Positions 41,911-50,892 are shown, counted from the stretch's first letter. The stretch is DNA of 64,000 nt from Thermoanaerobacterales bacterium (GCA_030019475.1 JASEER010000003.1:40670-104669), one strand, 5' to 3'. Translations and numbers: made by a program. The notes: generated by a model from the letters alone, not told the origin.

Positions 41911-42139
41911 CAGATCACTCTCAACTCCTTCAGGGCGGTTACGCCCGGCGGCTGGGGGTCCTATCGTTGCGCGATAGACGCCCTCACCACCTGCGAGGCC
42001 ATTCTAGCACGCCCCACGCCCGGTAGCAACATATATGCCGAATATGGATCGCTACCAGACTGCAAGCTCTTCCACCGGGCCGCCTTTCCGAAGGCCTCTC
42101 TACCACGGTCTAATCCGCGAAGTTCTTCCGCACAGTCTC

Positions 42140-42168
42140 TTGCATTTTGATATTAATATTAATATAAT
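42140..42168 (+). promoter_or_regulatory. Promoter and palindromic operator of the toxin-antitoxin genes
   Basis: TTGCAT and a perfect TATAAT are spaced by 17 nt. The spacer and most of the -10 box are covered by a perfect 16-bp palindrome of alternating AT (ATATTAATATTAATAT, 42150-42165), a plausible autorepression site. A GCTGCA-GGA-TGCAGC hairpin follows at 42170-42184. Confidence 0.7.
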
Positions 42169-42209
42169 AGCTGCAGGATGCAGCGGTAATCATATGGGGA
42201 GGAGTGCCC

Positions 42210-42617
42210 TTGACGAAACGTCAGAGCCGAGGATTCAAAGTAATCCGGAGTTGCCTGGAAGAAGAGGCCCATAAATGGAAACACATAGCAGTAACCGAAG
42301 AGGTAATGACCTACATACTCTCGTTGGATGTTAGAGTTGCGGTAAAGGTGATCAGATCTATTACCCTACTCGACGATCTGGGAACACAGTTACCAGACGA
42401 TTATGTCCACTTTATCGGCAACATACGTGGTATTCGCCTCTGGGAATTGCGAACGCGTTTCCACAACTTCTATGAGCGGATCTTATTCGTGAGACACAGA
42501 GGCCGTTTCTATCTCCTGCTGAGTGCTTTCAGGAAAACAACCGACAAGGTCCCACGCGAAGAAATCGAACGTGCGATCCGTATCTTACGAGAATACGATA
42601 GTGATAACGAAGTATAG
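42210..42617 (+). CDS. RelE/HigB-type toxin (phage Gp49-like family)
   Basis: The 135-aa protein shows the conserved pattern of the family: VKVIRSITLLDDLGTQLPDDYVHFIGN, then IRGIRLWELRTRFHNFYERILFVRHRGRFYLLLSAFRKTTDKVPREEIERA. IWELR/F and the FxKKT-like end match HigB toxins, which cut mRNA on ribosomes. The start is TTG at 42210, 7 nt after GGAGG; the GTG at 42204 is too close to that site. Lower GC than neighbouring genes. The XRE antitoxin gene follows after 61-79 nt. Confidence 0.85.
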   Translation: MTKRQSRGFKVIRSCLEEEAHKWKHIAVTEEVMTYILSLDVRVAVKVIRSITLLDDLGTQLPDDYVHFIGNIRGIRLWELRTRFHNFYERILFVRHRGRFYLLLSAFRKTTDKVPREEIERAIRILREYDSDNEV

Positions 42618-42696
42618 GTATTAGCGATATAGATGATTTCATAATATCGCCCCGCTGCATCCTGTTGTTTAATCTTTTGTGAAGGACGATGAGACG

Positions 42697-43095
42697 ATGA
42701 GGACACCACTTACTGGTTGTGACTTTGCCGAGCGGTTGAAGAAACAAAGACCAGATATCCTAACTGAGGCCCAAAAAGACCAGCGAGAGTGGAGCATTGT
42801 TAGAGCAATTATCAAAGAACGTGTTAGGCGTGGTTTGACACAGGCTCAGTTAGCCGAAATGGCCGGTGTACGCCAGTATCAGGTTTCTAAAATCGAGCGT
42901 GAGCAAATCGGCAATTGGTCGACGTTACGCAAAATCATGCAGGCATTAGATATCAGTCTTGTTGCTCTCGCCCCCGGCGAGAGATATGCCATTTTGAAAA
43001 GCCCCGTAGTCTCTACTAGACCGAAGAGGCTGCGGCGCTTGAGCCGCCCACAAACCCCGGATTCCCCTGCCACGTCGCCAGCTGGCCGCTCGTGA
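42697..43095 (+). CDS. XRE-family antitoxin
   Basis: A helix-turn-helix protein of about 132 aa; the HTH is IKERVRRGLTQAQLAEMAGVRQYQVSKIE with LRKIMQALDISLVAL after it. It pairs with the upstream toxin gene in the toxin-first order typical of higBA. ATG at 42697 has AAGGA about 10 nt before it; a GTG at 42679 is in frame. The C-terminal Pro/Arg/Ser-rich tail looks variable. Confidence 0.87.
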   Translation: MRTPLTGCDFAERLKKQRPDILTEAQKDQREWSIVRAIIKERVRRGLTQAQLAEMAGVRQYQVSKIEREQIGNWSTLRKIMQALDISLVALAPGERYAILKSPVVSTRPKRLRRLSRPQTPDSPATSPAGRS

Positions 43096-43140
43096 CGGGG
43101 CGTCACCGACAGCCCCTTGACAAGACGCGGCTAAGAAAAA

Positions 43141-43812
43141 CTACGACCGGGCCAACGATAAGATAGCCTCAATCACGGTGTGGTACTGGTTAGATCTTTG
43201 AAGATAGTTAGGATGGTATGTTCTGAAGGTCTTTGGGGGCAAACATTGGTGTATAAGTCTAGATAGTTTCCTTACTTCAAAGCCGTCTACATCCGCAAAT
43301 TGGACCTCACTAAACGTGGCTTGAATTCTGCTGTCGTAGTAAGGTCCCGTAAAGAAGACTATAATATCGGGCTTTAGTATTTTAATCTCGCTTTCGAGGA
43401 TAGGATAACACCCGCAGATCAAATCTTCCAAAATGGGGTCCGGTCTTTTCCCTCCTTGGTCAACTTTCACAAGGTTGTTCCATACAAAAGCACAGTCGCC
43501 GGTAGCGTTAATTCCTTTGGCCAGTTTATGGGCCACCCTCCAGAAAGGGCTACGCACATAATCCTTCCCGAGGTTAAAATCCCTGTATCTCGAAAGCAAC
43601 GTGGCCACTGGGTCATTCCCCAGGCCTTGACCAAAGCAGCCCCACCAGCCAAAGGTTTGTTGTCCCACGATCATCAACTTGACAGGAGATGAGAGGTACG
43701 AATCCGGAACATCGATCAATAAAGGGTTTGATAATTGTAGCCTGGAAGGATCGATTCCCTTTAGGGAATTACCCAATGCGGACAAATACTCATCATAGAC
43801 TTTACGAAGCAT
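43141..43812 (-). CDS. Uncharacterised protein, uracil-DNA-glycosylase-like
   Basis: A 223-aa soluble protein of unknown function. It contains VKLMIVGQQTFGWWG, AFVWNNLVKVDQGG, LKPDIIVFFTGPYYD and YHPNYLQRS. The order of a VGQ-type N-terminal strand, WNN-L, an IIVFFTGPYYD strand and a HPN-type segment resembles the uracil-DNA glycosylase superfamily, but this is by eye and weak. Clearly lower GC than its neighbours, and placed between legF and the toxin-antitoxin pair, so probably acquired. Confidence 0.6.
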   Translation of the reverse strand: MLRKVYDEYLSALGNSLKGIDPSRLQLSNPLLIDVPDSYLSSPVKLMIVGQQTFGWWGCFGQGLGNDPVATLLSRYRDFNLGKDYVRSPFWRVAHKLAKGINATGDCAFVWNNLVKVDQGGKRPDPILEDLICGCYPILESEIKILKPDIIVFFTGPYYDSRIQATFSEVQFADVDGFEVRKLSRLIHQCLPPKTFRTYHPNYLQRSNQYHTVIEAILSLARS

Positions 43813-43967
43813 CCCGGTTCAAACCTCCATCCACCCAAACTCCCAGCCCAATGCAGTCACTAACAAGGGTACCGGGCCTATACCCAGAGTCCTTATCTCA
43901 TCTTGTCTGCAAATCTTTGCCGGTTAGCCTACCAATTAATCGCGACTTACTCACGCTGCGTCGCCCC

Positions 43968-44672
43968 TTAGCTACTCCACTTTCCAAGCATCAGCACCTG
44001 CGCTAAAGCCAGGTCAACCTCATCATCGATGTCCACCGATCGCATACGCGGCATAACGTAAGCATAAGTTCGAGGGCCATACCAACTGTCGCGCTCACGG
44101 ATGAAACCCCACCGGGCCAGATAGATGGCGCCGTTCAGCCGGTAGCAGACAGGTAACTGCTGGCGGTTTGTAGGCAGGTCGGGGCGTAGAAAACCGTCGA
44201 GGCAACCATCTGCAGGTAATGTGTTGCACCACCAGGGGTGATGGTCTACCTCGCAGACCGAGACGACCGCCTCGGCCCGTCGCTCAATGAACAGGTCGAG
44301 CGCCCCCCGGATGTCATCGGCGGTCCGCAGGGGGCTCGTCGGTTGCAGGAGCATCACGGCGTCGTAAGCCCGCCCATCTTTGTCCAGCCAGGCCATGGCG
44401 TGGTGCAGGACATCGATCCCACGGGCGGCATCCGTCGCCAGCTCGGCGGGCCGCAAAAAGGGAACATTGGCGCCGGCATCCTCCGCTACGCGGGCGATCT
44501 CCTCGCCGTCGGTGGAGACCAGTATCTCATCGAACACACCGCTCTCCCTGGCCGCTTCGATGGTATGGACAATTAATGGTTTTCCGGCCAGCAGCCTGAG
44601 GTTCTTCCCCGGCAGGCCTTTCGATCCGGCACGCGCCGGGATCAGGCCCAGCAGCGATAAACCACGGTACAT
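43968..44672 (-). CDS. legF: CMP-legionaminic acid synthetase (acylneuraminate cytidylyltransferase)
   Basis: Activates the nonulosonic acid with CTP. The 234-aa protein has LIPARAGSKGLPGKNLRLLAGKP, the CTP-binding N-terminus, LVSTDGEEIA, LLQPTSPLR and RSVDIDDEVDLALAQ. Its position at the end of a legB-legC-...-legI series indicates legionaminic acid, though NeuA or PseF activity cannot be excluded from sequence alone. Confidence 0.88.
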   Translation of the reverse strand: MYRGLSLLGLIPARAGSKGLPGKNLRLLAGKPLIVHTIEAARESGVFDEILVSTDGEEIARVAEDAGANVPFLRPAELATDAARGIDVLHHAMAWLDKDGRAYDAVMLLQPTSPLRTADDIRGALDLFIERRAEAVVSVCEVDHHPWWCNTLPADGCLDGFLRPDLPTNRQQLPVCYRLNGAIYLARWGFIRERDSWYGPRTYAYVMPRMRSVDIDDEVDLALAQVLMLGKWSS

Positions 44673-44674
44673 TG

Positions 44675-45733
44675 CTACACCCCGTCTATTGACTCAAATA
44701 CCCGCAATGTCTGCTGGTACTCGTCCCACTGGCCGATGTCGAACCAGCGGCCATGGTGGGGATAGACACCAGTTTTCAAACCCCGGGCCTGCACCGCCGC
44801 GATCAGGTCGGGCATGTCCAGCCGCGTGTCCGGGGGCACCAGTTCCAGGACCGATGGTTCCAAGACGTAAAGGCCGGTGTTCACGAGGAAATGAAAGTTC
44901 GGCTTCTCCTCAATGCGGAAGGACCCGTTCTCAGGTCTCAGCACACCGTAGGGCACAACGAATTCTTTAAGCGCCCCCACGACGGTCAAGGCGTGGGCGT
45001 GTTCCCGATGGTAGTCCAGTAGGTGCGTCGCATCTAACTCCACGATGATGTCACAATTAGTCATAATGAAGCTGTTACTGACCGAATCACGCAGCATACT
45101 CAGGGCGCCGGCAGTACCGAGGGGCTCCTTCTCTTCAACGAAGTCCACCCCGTAGGGACGTCCGGCGCCATTGGCAAAGTACATCCGTACGATTTCCGCC
45201 TTATAGCCGAGAGAGAGAATAAACCGGCCGAACCCCTGGGCATGGAAGCGGTCGATGATTACCTCCACCATAGGCTTGTCGCGGAGGGGGATCATCGGCT
45301 TGGGGAGTATCCTGGTGAAGGGATCCAGGCGCGTGCCCTGCCCGCCTGCCATAATGACAACGGCCTCCGGGCGTGCCTCGACCCGCGGCCGGAAGAGGTC
45401 CTGCCAGACCACCAGATCCATTACTCGGCCAGTCTGATCCACGATCGGCACGTGCCGGATACTATGGCGGACCATCAACCGCCTGGCGGCGTCAAGGGGT
45501 GTTCCCACAGGCAGCGTTATCGGACGGGGGTTCATCACGCTGGCAACGGGGGACCTTAAGTCCACGCCTTGGAGCAGAGCCCGGCGGACGTCCCCGTCGG
45601 TCAGGGTACCAACCAACCGCCCGGTGCTATCGATAGCAAGCAGGATCTGGAACGCCGCCTCGTCCATCTGCTGCAGCGCTTGAGCTAGGGCCATGTGCGG
45701 AGAAACCTGCGTTTTTTCCCAAGTAGCCGGCAT
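44675..45733 (-). CDS. ptmE: CBS-domain nucleotidyltransferase (PtmE/LegX-like)
   Basis: A two-part protein (352 aa): an N-terminal CBS-domain pair (DSTGRLVGTLTDGDVRRALL, VRHSIRHVPIVDQTGRVMDLV) and a C-terminal sugar-phosphate nucleotidyltransferase (VVIMAGGQGTRLDPFTRILPKPMIPLRDKPMVE). This layout matches PtmE of Campylobacter, which makes GDP-glucosamine for the GDP-linked legionaminic acid route. The frame extends to 45808, but ATG at 45733 overlaps the legI stop as ATGA. Confidence 0.85.
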   Translation of the reverse strand: MPATWEKTQVSPHMALAQALQQMDEAAFQILLAIDSTGRLVGTLTDGDVRRALLQGVDLRSPVASVMNPRPITLPVGTPLDAARRLMVRHSIRHVPIVDQTGRVMDLVVWQDLFRPRVEARPEAVVIMAGGQGTRLDPFTRILPKPMIPLRDKPMVEVIIDRFHAQGFGRFILSLGYKAEIVRMYFANGAGRPYGVDFVEEKEPLGTAGALSMLRDSVSNSFIMTNCDIIVELDATHLLDYHREHAHALTVVGALKEFVVPYGVLRPENGSFRIEEKPNFHFLVNTGLYVLEPSVLELVPPDTRLDMPDLIAAVQARGLKTGVYPHHGRWFDIGQWDEYQQTLRVFESIDGV

Positions 45734-46752
45734 CAGACCATCTCCCAGGTCAAAACGGTATCCGCAGGGATATCCACTCGTGCCCGCCGGCCGATCACTA
45801 TGTCCCACATCGCCGGAGGGATACCCGTTCCGGGGCGCTTCAAGGTGAGGTTATCAGCCGTGATGAGTTCTCCAGCCACTATATGGCGCGCTGCAACCAA
45901 GCTGCGCCGGGCAGCACGTATCGTATCGCGCTCAGCCGGTGTAGCTCGTTTGAAACCGTCCCCCAATGCCGCTTCAACGTGACGGATCGCCCGGACCATC
46001 GCCGTCAACTCGCCCGGCTCCAGGGACGCCTTGTGGTCCGGTCCTTCAAGGTTGCGGTCCAGTGTAAAATGCTTCTCCACGACCCGCGCCCCCAGGGCCG
46101 CAGCGGCCACCGCCACCTCAAACCCGGGCGTATGGTCGGAATAGCCCACCGGCACTCCGAAGGCCCGTTCCAGCGTCACCATCGCCCGCAGGTTAACATC
46201 CTCGTACGGCGTAGGATAACTTGACGTACAGTGAAGTAGGGTTACATCTTGGGCCCCGGCCTCACGGACCACTACTAGAGCCTGTTCCACTTCGCCCAGA
46301 GTCGCCATGCCGGTCGAAACAATAACCGGCTTCCCTTTTCCGGCGATATACTCAAGCAGTGGATAATTAGTCAGTTCTCCCGAACCAACCTTAAAAAGAG
46401 GAACCCCCAAGTCATACAACAGGTCTACACTTTGATAATCGAACGGAGTCGATAAAAACATAATCCCCGCTCGGTCACAGTACTCTTTCAACTCCCGGAA
46501 GGCTTCCCCAGACAGCGCCAGGCGCCGGATCATCTCAAGCTGGGACTCGTCCCGATCCGGCATGTTGGCCTGCTGGTAAGCCGCCCGGGCCGCCCCCGCC
46601 GCAACCAACTGCTCGGGAGCGAAGGTCTGAAACTTTACCGCATCCGCCCCGGCCTCCCGAGCCGTGTCAACCAGTCGCCGCGCAAGTTCGGGGTCGCCGT
46701 TATGGTTCACGCCACCCTCAGCGATGATGAATACCCGATCTTTACCGACCAA
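45733..46752 (-). CDS. legI: N-acetylneuraminate/legionaminate synthase
   Basis: Condenses a 6-deoxy mannosamine derivative with phosphoenolpyruvate. FIIAEGGVNHNGDPELARRLVD, KFQTFAPEQL, VGSGELTNYPLLEYIA, VEKHFTLDRNLEGPDHKASLEP are NeuB-family motifs, and the C-terminal SAF domain (RSLVAARHIVAGELITADNLTLKRPGTGI) is complete. The long frame opens at 46785, but TTG at 46752 with GGAG just upstream gives the usual N-terminus; it overlaps legG by 11 nt. Confidence 0.9.
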   Translation of the reverse strand: MVGKDRVFIIAEGGVNHNGDPELARRLVDTAREAGADAVKFQTFAPEQLVAAGAARAAYQQANMPDRDESQLEMIRRLALSGEAFRELKEYCDRAGIMFLSTPFDYQSVDLLYDLGVPLFKVGSGELTNYPLLEYIAGKGKPVIVSTGMATLGEVEQALVVVREAGAQDVTLLHCTSSYPTPYEDVNLRAMVTLERAFGVPVGYSDHTPGFEVAVAAAALGARVVEKHFTLDRNLEGPDHKASLEPGELTAMVRAIRHVEAALGDGFKRATPAERDTIRAARRSLVAARHIVAGELITADNLTLKRPGTGIPPAMWDIVIGRRARVDIPADTVLTWEMV

Positions 46753-47941
46753 AGCTCTCCACCTCTTCCGGAGACGGGAAGTCAAGCTTCTTCTCCAGCA
46801 ACCGGCGGTCTAAAGGTATCTCCTCCAGCACTTTGATGACCCGTCCACTCACGTTGCCGTCACCGTAAGGATCGTAAGGGTTCACTACATTATCCAGCCG
46901 CCGCCGGAACTCCTCGTCGTAGAGGGCCCGGCGGATGCCAGCTATAATCTCCTCAACTGTACACGAAACGTCGATCACGCTGTCGGCCCTAATGCGACCC
47001 TTCTGGCGGTCGCCGATATTGACCGTCGGCACTTTGAGTGAGGGCGCCTCAATGATTCCGCTGGAGGAGTTCCCCACCACCGCAACTGCTCTACGCATTA
47101 AGCCCAGGTAGCCGCGAGAACCAAGACTCTTCCGCAGGATTACATTCGTCCGTCCGGCGGCGTATTCTTCCCATGCCTCCACAATCGCCCGGAAGCCGAC
47201 CTCCGTCCCGGGATAGGTGATCACCTGCTGGAGATCCGGGAACTGCCGGAGGGCGTGAATGAGGGAAGACACCTGTCCCCTTGTATCAGTATCACTAGTG
47301 AGTGTTTCCGGATGATAGGTGACGAGCAGCGTGGGACGATCCGGGTCGATTCCAAATTCGCGTCGGAGTTCGTCGGCACCGGCAAAATGTCCTCGCAGGA
47401 TGTTCTCAACCCCAGGAGCCCCTACGACATGTATCCGCCAGGCCTCCTCCCCCATCCGCCGTATGCGCCGGCCGTATTCAATGGTGCTGGGGAAATGGAT
47501 ATGGGCCATTTTTGTGATGGCGTGGCGAACCTGCTCGTCGATTGCCCCCTCGGTTGCCTCCCCGCCACAGAGGTGGGCAAGGGGCACCCGATGGAGCAGC
47601 GCCGCCAAGGCGGGGATGAACAATTCGTACCGGTCTCCAAGGAGGAGGACAATATCCGGGCGTTCACTGTCAAAATGGGAGGCGATTTCAATCAATCCGA
47701 CACCGACGAATCTCGCCAGAGTTCCAGGACAATCAGACGCCGGAAGGTTTTCGATGCGCACCGCGACAGGAAAACCGTCCCGTTCTATCTCCCGTACGGA
47801 GAAGCCGGACCAGGGCGCCAGGTGGGCCCCCGCCACAACCAGCCGCAATTCCAGGGTCCGTGACTCTGCGATGCGCTCAATGACCGGGCGGAGCAGACCA
47901 TATTCGGCCCGGGTCGCCGTGAAGACCATCACCCTGCGCAC
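46742..47941 (-). CDS. legG: UDP/GDP-sugar 2-epimerase, hydrolysing (NeuC/LegG)
   Basis: Removes the nucleotide and epimerises C2 to give the mannosamine-type precursor. The 399-aa protein has FTATRAEYGLLRPVIE, LLLGDRYE, HLCGGEATEGAIDEQVRHAITKMAHIHFP, NSSSGIIEAP and GDRQKGRIRADSVIDV, the NeuC pattern. Start GTG at 47941 lies next to the previous gene's stop. Confidence 0.92.
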   Translation of the reverse strand: MRRVMVFTATRAEYGLLRPVIERIAESRTLELRLVVAGAHLAPWSGFSVREIERDGFPVAVRIENLPASDCPGTLARFVGVGLIEIASHFDSERPDIVLLLGDRYELFIPALAALLHRVPLAHLCGGEATEGAIDEQVRHAITKMAHIHFPSTIEYGRRIRRMGEEAWRIHVVGAPGVENILRGHFAGADELRREFGIDPDRPTLLVTYHPETLTSDTDTRGQVSSLIHALRQFPDLQQVITYPGTEVGFRAIVEAWEEYAAGRTNVILRKSLGSRGYLGLMRRAVAVVGNSSSGIIEAPSLKVPTVNIGDRQKGRIRADSVIDVSCTVEEIIAGIRRALYDEEFRRRLDNVVNPYDPYGDGNVSGRVIKVLEEIPLDRRLLEKKLDFPSPEEVESFGR

Positions 47942-48604
47942 TTAGGCCTCATCCCTCAGTACACGTAAAACCCGCGCCGGATTCCCGGCCACCACGGTCC
48001 ACGGGGCGACGTCACGTACCACCACGGCGCCGGCGCCGACCACCGCCCCTTCACCAATGGTCAACCCCTGGATGATCGTGGCACCGGCGCCTACGTGGGC
48101 CGTGTCGCCAACCCTCACGCCGCCGCAGAGAACCGCTCCCGGGGCTACATGCACGTGGTCACCGAGCCGGCAGTCGTGGTCGACCACCGCCCCTGTATTA
48201 ATTAAAACGTTTGTACCACAGATTACGCCGGGGTTAACGGTCGCACCAGCAGCCACCACCAACCCCTCCCCCTGCTCAAGGTCACCGCCAACAACAGCTC
48301 GCGGGTGAATGAGCGGAGGGAAACGATAACCTATAGCCTTAACCCTGGTAAACAAATCCTTCCGCTTGTGGTTGTCGCCAACCGTGCCGACCCCGAGGGC
48401 CGCCAGCGCAGCCTCCCCGCTCTCCAACAGGGCCGGCAAAACATCGTCCTTTCCAAGATAAGCAATGTTATACCGTCCAATGTACGACGGGCCATCAAGG
48501 GCCACGACACCGACAACCTCATATGCACCTATGGAAAAGAGAATATCGAGGACAACCCGGGCATGTCCTCCGGCGCCGATTACGACAATGCGTGGGCGAG
48601 TCAT
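47942..48604 (-). CDS. NeuD-family acetyltransferase (LegH role)
   Basis: The 220-aa protein has a Rossmann-like N-terminal PglD_N domain (VVIGAGGHARVVLDIL) and a left-handed beta-helix of hexapeptide repeats (NPGVICGTNVLINTGAVVDHDCRLGDHVHVAPGAVLCGGV). It would N-acetylate the 4-amino group made by LegC. The start is ATG at 48604, overlapping the legC stop as ATGA; the frame itself opens at 48634. Confidence 0.88.
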   Translation of the reverse strand: MTRPRIVVIGAGGHARVVLDILFSIGAYEVVGVVALDGPSYIGRYNIAYLGKDDVLPALLESGEAALAALGVGTVGDNHKRKDLFTRVKAIGYRFPPLIHPRAVVGGDLEQGEGLVVAAGATVNPGVICGTNVLINTGAVVDHDCRLGDHVHVAPGAVLCGGVRVGDTAHVGAGATIIQGLTIGEGAVVGAGAVVVRDVAPWTVVAGNPARVLRVLRDEA

Positions 48605-49722
48605 CTTCGTCGCCAGTCCTTCAGGGCGTCGCAAACTTCACGGACGTCCCGGGCGGTCAGAAAGCTGGCGCTTGGCAGGTTAATCCCCCGTCTATGCAGT
48701 TCCTCGGCCACCGGGCACCTATCAAAGGTGTATCCCCTGTAACACGGCTGGCGGTGCAGGGGCAAGAACAGCGGGCGCACTTGGATGCCCCGGGATAATA
48801 GCCTTTCCATGAGTGAGCGCCTGCCCTCACCGTACTCCTTCTCATCTAGCAGGATTGAAAAGAGCCACCAGTTGCTTTTGGCCTCACGCTGTTCTTCCTG
48901 CCAAGCCAACCCCGGCACATCCCGCAACAGTTCCCGGTAGAGAGCGGCATTGTGCCGCTTCGTGTCCAGGAATGCCGGCAGCCGTTCCAATTGTGCCAGG
49001 CCTAAGGCGGCCTGCAGATTAGTTAATCGGTAGTTGTAGCCGATTTCTTGATGCTCGTACTCTAGGGATCCGGCGGCCCTTCCCTGGTTAACCAGCAGCC
49101 TGGCCCGTTCAGCCAGGGCCGCGTCATTGGTGACAAGCATCCCCCCCCCGCCGGTGGTGATCACCTTGTTGCCGTTGAAGCTGAAGATACCCATTTCCCC
49201 GAAGGTGCCTACATGCCGATCGCCGATTGTCGATCCCAGGGCCTCTGTGGCGTCCTCGATAAGGTGGATGCCATGGCCCTGCGCTATCTCCCGCAGGGCG
49301 ACCATGTCCGCCGGGTTGCCGTAGAGGTGGACCGGAATAATGGCACGAGTGCGTGGGGTAATCGCCCGCTCCACGGCCCGGGGATCGATGTTCCAGGTCC
49401 GCGGGTCGACATCGACCACCACCGGTGTCGCCCCAGCATAGATCACCGGGTTCACGGTGGCGATGAAGGTCAGGGCGGGGACAATAACCTCATCTCCCGG
49501 TCCGATGCCAAGCAACCGCAGAGCCAAGTGCAGACCGGCCGTACCGTTGACTGTAGCGACAGCGTGCTTCGCCCCCACGTAGCGGCTGAAGCGCCGTTCG
49601 AACTCGGCCACCAGCGGCCCGGCCGACGAAACGAAGCCGCTGTCCAGGGCTTCGAGGACGTAGCGCTTCTCCAGTTCGCCGATATTCGGCCAGTCCAGCG
49701 GGATGCGGATTTGAGAGTCCAT
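48601..49722 (-). CDS. legC: Legionaminic-pathway aminotransferase LegC
   Basis: A PLP-dependent aminotransferase (373 aa) for the 4-keto sugar made by LegB. Motifs: VATVNGTAGLHLALRLLGIGPGDEVIVPALTF, EDATEALGS, PLP lysine in FSFNGNKVITTGGGGMLV, GYNYRLTNLQAALGLAQLERLP. It differs from the PseC-like enzyme at 40.7 kb, so the window has two aminotransferases of this family. Confidence 0.88.
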   Translation of the reverse strand: MDSQIRIPLDWPNIGELEKRYVLEALDSGFVSSAGPLVAEFERRFSRYVGAKHAVATVNGTAGLHLALRLLGIGPGDEVIVPALTFIATVNPVIYAGATPVVVDVDPRTWNIDPRAVERAITPRTRAIIPVHLYGNPADMVALREIAQGHGIHLIEDATEALGSTIGDRHVGTFGEMGIFSFNGNKVITTGGGGMLVTNDAALAERARLLVNQGRAAGSLEYEHQEIGYNYRLTNLQAALGLAQLERLPAFLDTKRHNAALYRELLRDVPGLAWQEEQREAKSNWWLFSILLDEKEYGEGRRSLMERLLSRGIQVRPLFLPLHRQPCYRGYTFDRCPVAEELHRRGINLPSASFLTARDVREVCDALKDWRRR

Positions 49723-49732
49723 AGGCGTACTC

Positions 49733-50707
49733 CTATACGTTATAGAGGTCGGCCTTGTAGAGGTGGCGGTTGTCCCTGAACCAGTCCGCCGTGCTCCGTA
49801 GCCCCTCCTCCAGGCTGTACCGCGGCGTCCAGCCGGTCAACTCCCAGGCCTTGCGGTTGTCGCCGCACAACCGCCCCACTTCACTCCGTTCGGGACGCAC
49901 GCGTGCGGCGTCCCCTTGGACCGGGATTTCAATGCCCATTACCCGCCCGATGGTTTGCACCAGGTCCGCGATGGAAATCTCCCGGCCGGTGGCCAGGTTC
50001 ACCACCTCGCCCACCGTATTCTCGGAAAGGCCGACGGTGATGAAGCCCTCCACCGTGTCCCGGACGAAATTGAGGTCGCGCGTGGGGGCCAGGTTGCCCA
50101 GCCTGACGGGAAACCGACCCGCCAGGGCCTGGGTGATGATCGTAGGGATGACGGCCCGTGCCGACTGCCGCGGGCCGTAAGTGTTGAAGGGCCGAACCAC
50201 GACCACCGGCAGCCCGAAAGACCGGTGGAAGGAAAGCGCCAACTGGTCGGCGGCGATCTTGGTGGCCGCGTACGGGGACTGCGCCTGTAAAGGATGCTCC
50301 TCGTCAATTGGTATGTAGCGTGCCGTTCCGTAGACCTCGGATGTTGAGGTGTGAATGACGCGGACCCCTTCCTCACGAGCCGCTTGAAGAATGTTATAGG
50401 TTCCTTCGACGTTCGTTCTAATGTATGCCTGGGGCGATCGGTAGGAGTAGGGGATACCAATTAGAGCCGCCAAGTGAAATACTGTCTCTACGCCCCGCAT
50501 CGCGTCACGGACGCTGTCGTAGTCCCGAATGTCGCCTGTATACACTTCCACTTCTCGGCGACACGGAACATTCTCCAGCCAGCCCCAGTCATTCCGGGCA
50601 TTGTAACGGACAAAGGCCCTAACCTTGTAGCCTTTATCTACCAGTGCCTCGACAAGGTGTGACCCGATGAAGCCCCCCGCGCCGGTCACCAGGACCTGCG
50701 TTGCCAC
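49733..50707 (-). CDS. legB: NDP-GlcNAc 4,6-dehydratase LegB
   Basis: An extended short-chain dehydrogenase (324 aa): NAD site VTGAGGFIGSHL, TSEVYG, catalytic SPYAATK (Tyr-xxx-Lys), and RPFNTYGPRQSARAVIPT. It carries out the first committed step of legionaminic acid synthesis. Starts with GTG at 50707, AAAGGGG 7 nt upstream. First gene of a seven-gene leftward run and divergent from fliC. Confidence 0.9.
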   Translation of the reverse strand: MATQVLVTGAGGFIGSHLVEALVDKGYKVRAFVRYNARNDWGWLENVPCRREVEVYTGDIRDYDSVRDAMRGVETVFHLAALIGIPYSYRSPQAYIRTNVEGTYNILQAAREEGVRVIHTSTSEVYGTARYIPIDEEHPLQAQSPYAATKIAADQLALSFHRSFGLPVVVVRPFNTYGPRQSARAVIPTIITQALAGRFPVRLGNLAPTRDLNFVRDTVEGFITVGLSENTVGEVVNLATGREISIADLVQTIGRVMGIEIPVQGDAARVRPERSEVGRLCGDNRKAWELTGWTPRYSLEEGLRSTADWFRDNRHLYKADLYNV

Positions 50708-50809
50708 CGTACAACCCCTTTCGTTGGCTCGCTCGACTGTTCTTCTCAGTTCGACATATTCTTCCCCTAAACCTTCTCCTGCCCCGCGAAATTAGGTGAC
50801 AAGGAGTGC

Positions 50810-50836
50810 TAAAGAAAGTCCTGTGGAACCCGATAT
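50810..50836 (+). promoter_or_regulatory. SigD (sigma-28) promoter of fliC
   Basis: TAAA at 50810-50813, exactly 15 nt, then CCCGATAT at 50829-50836, one mismatch from TAAA-N15-GCCGATAT. The transcript would have a leader of about 115 nt before the flagellin GTG. Confidence 0.85.
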
Positions 50837-50860
50837 AAAAAACGAGGGCGTCACCAGGCT

Positions 50861-50892
50861 TTTGGTACCATCGGCGGCCGACGATTACCAAA
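50861..50892 (+). promoter_or_regulatory. Leader hairpin of fliC mRNA
   Basis: TTTGGTA/TACCAAA (50861-50867 with 50886-50892) and ATCG/CGAT inside it form one stem with a CC bulge and a GC-rich loop, 66 nt before the fliC start. It may stabilise the leader or be a regulator site. Confidence 0.55.
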
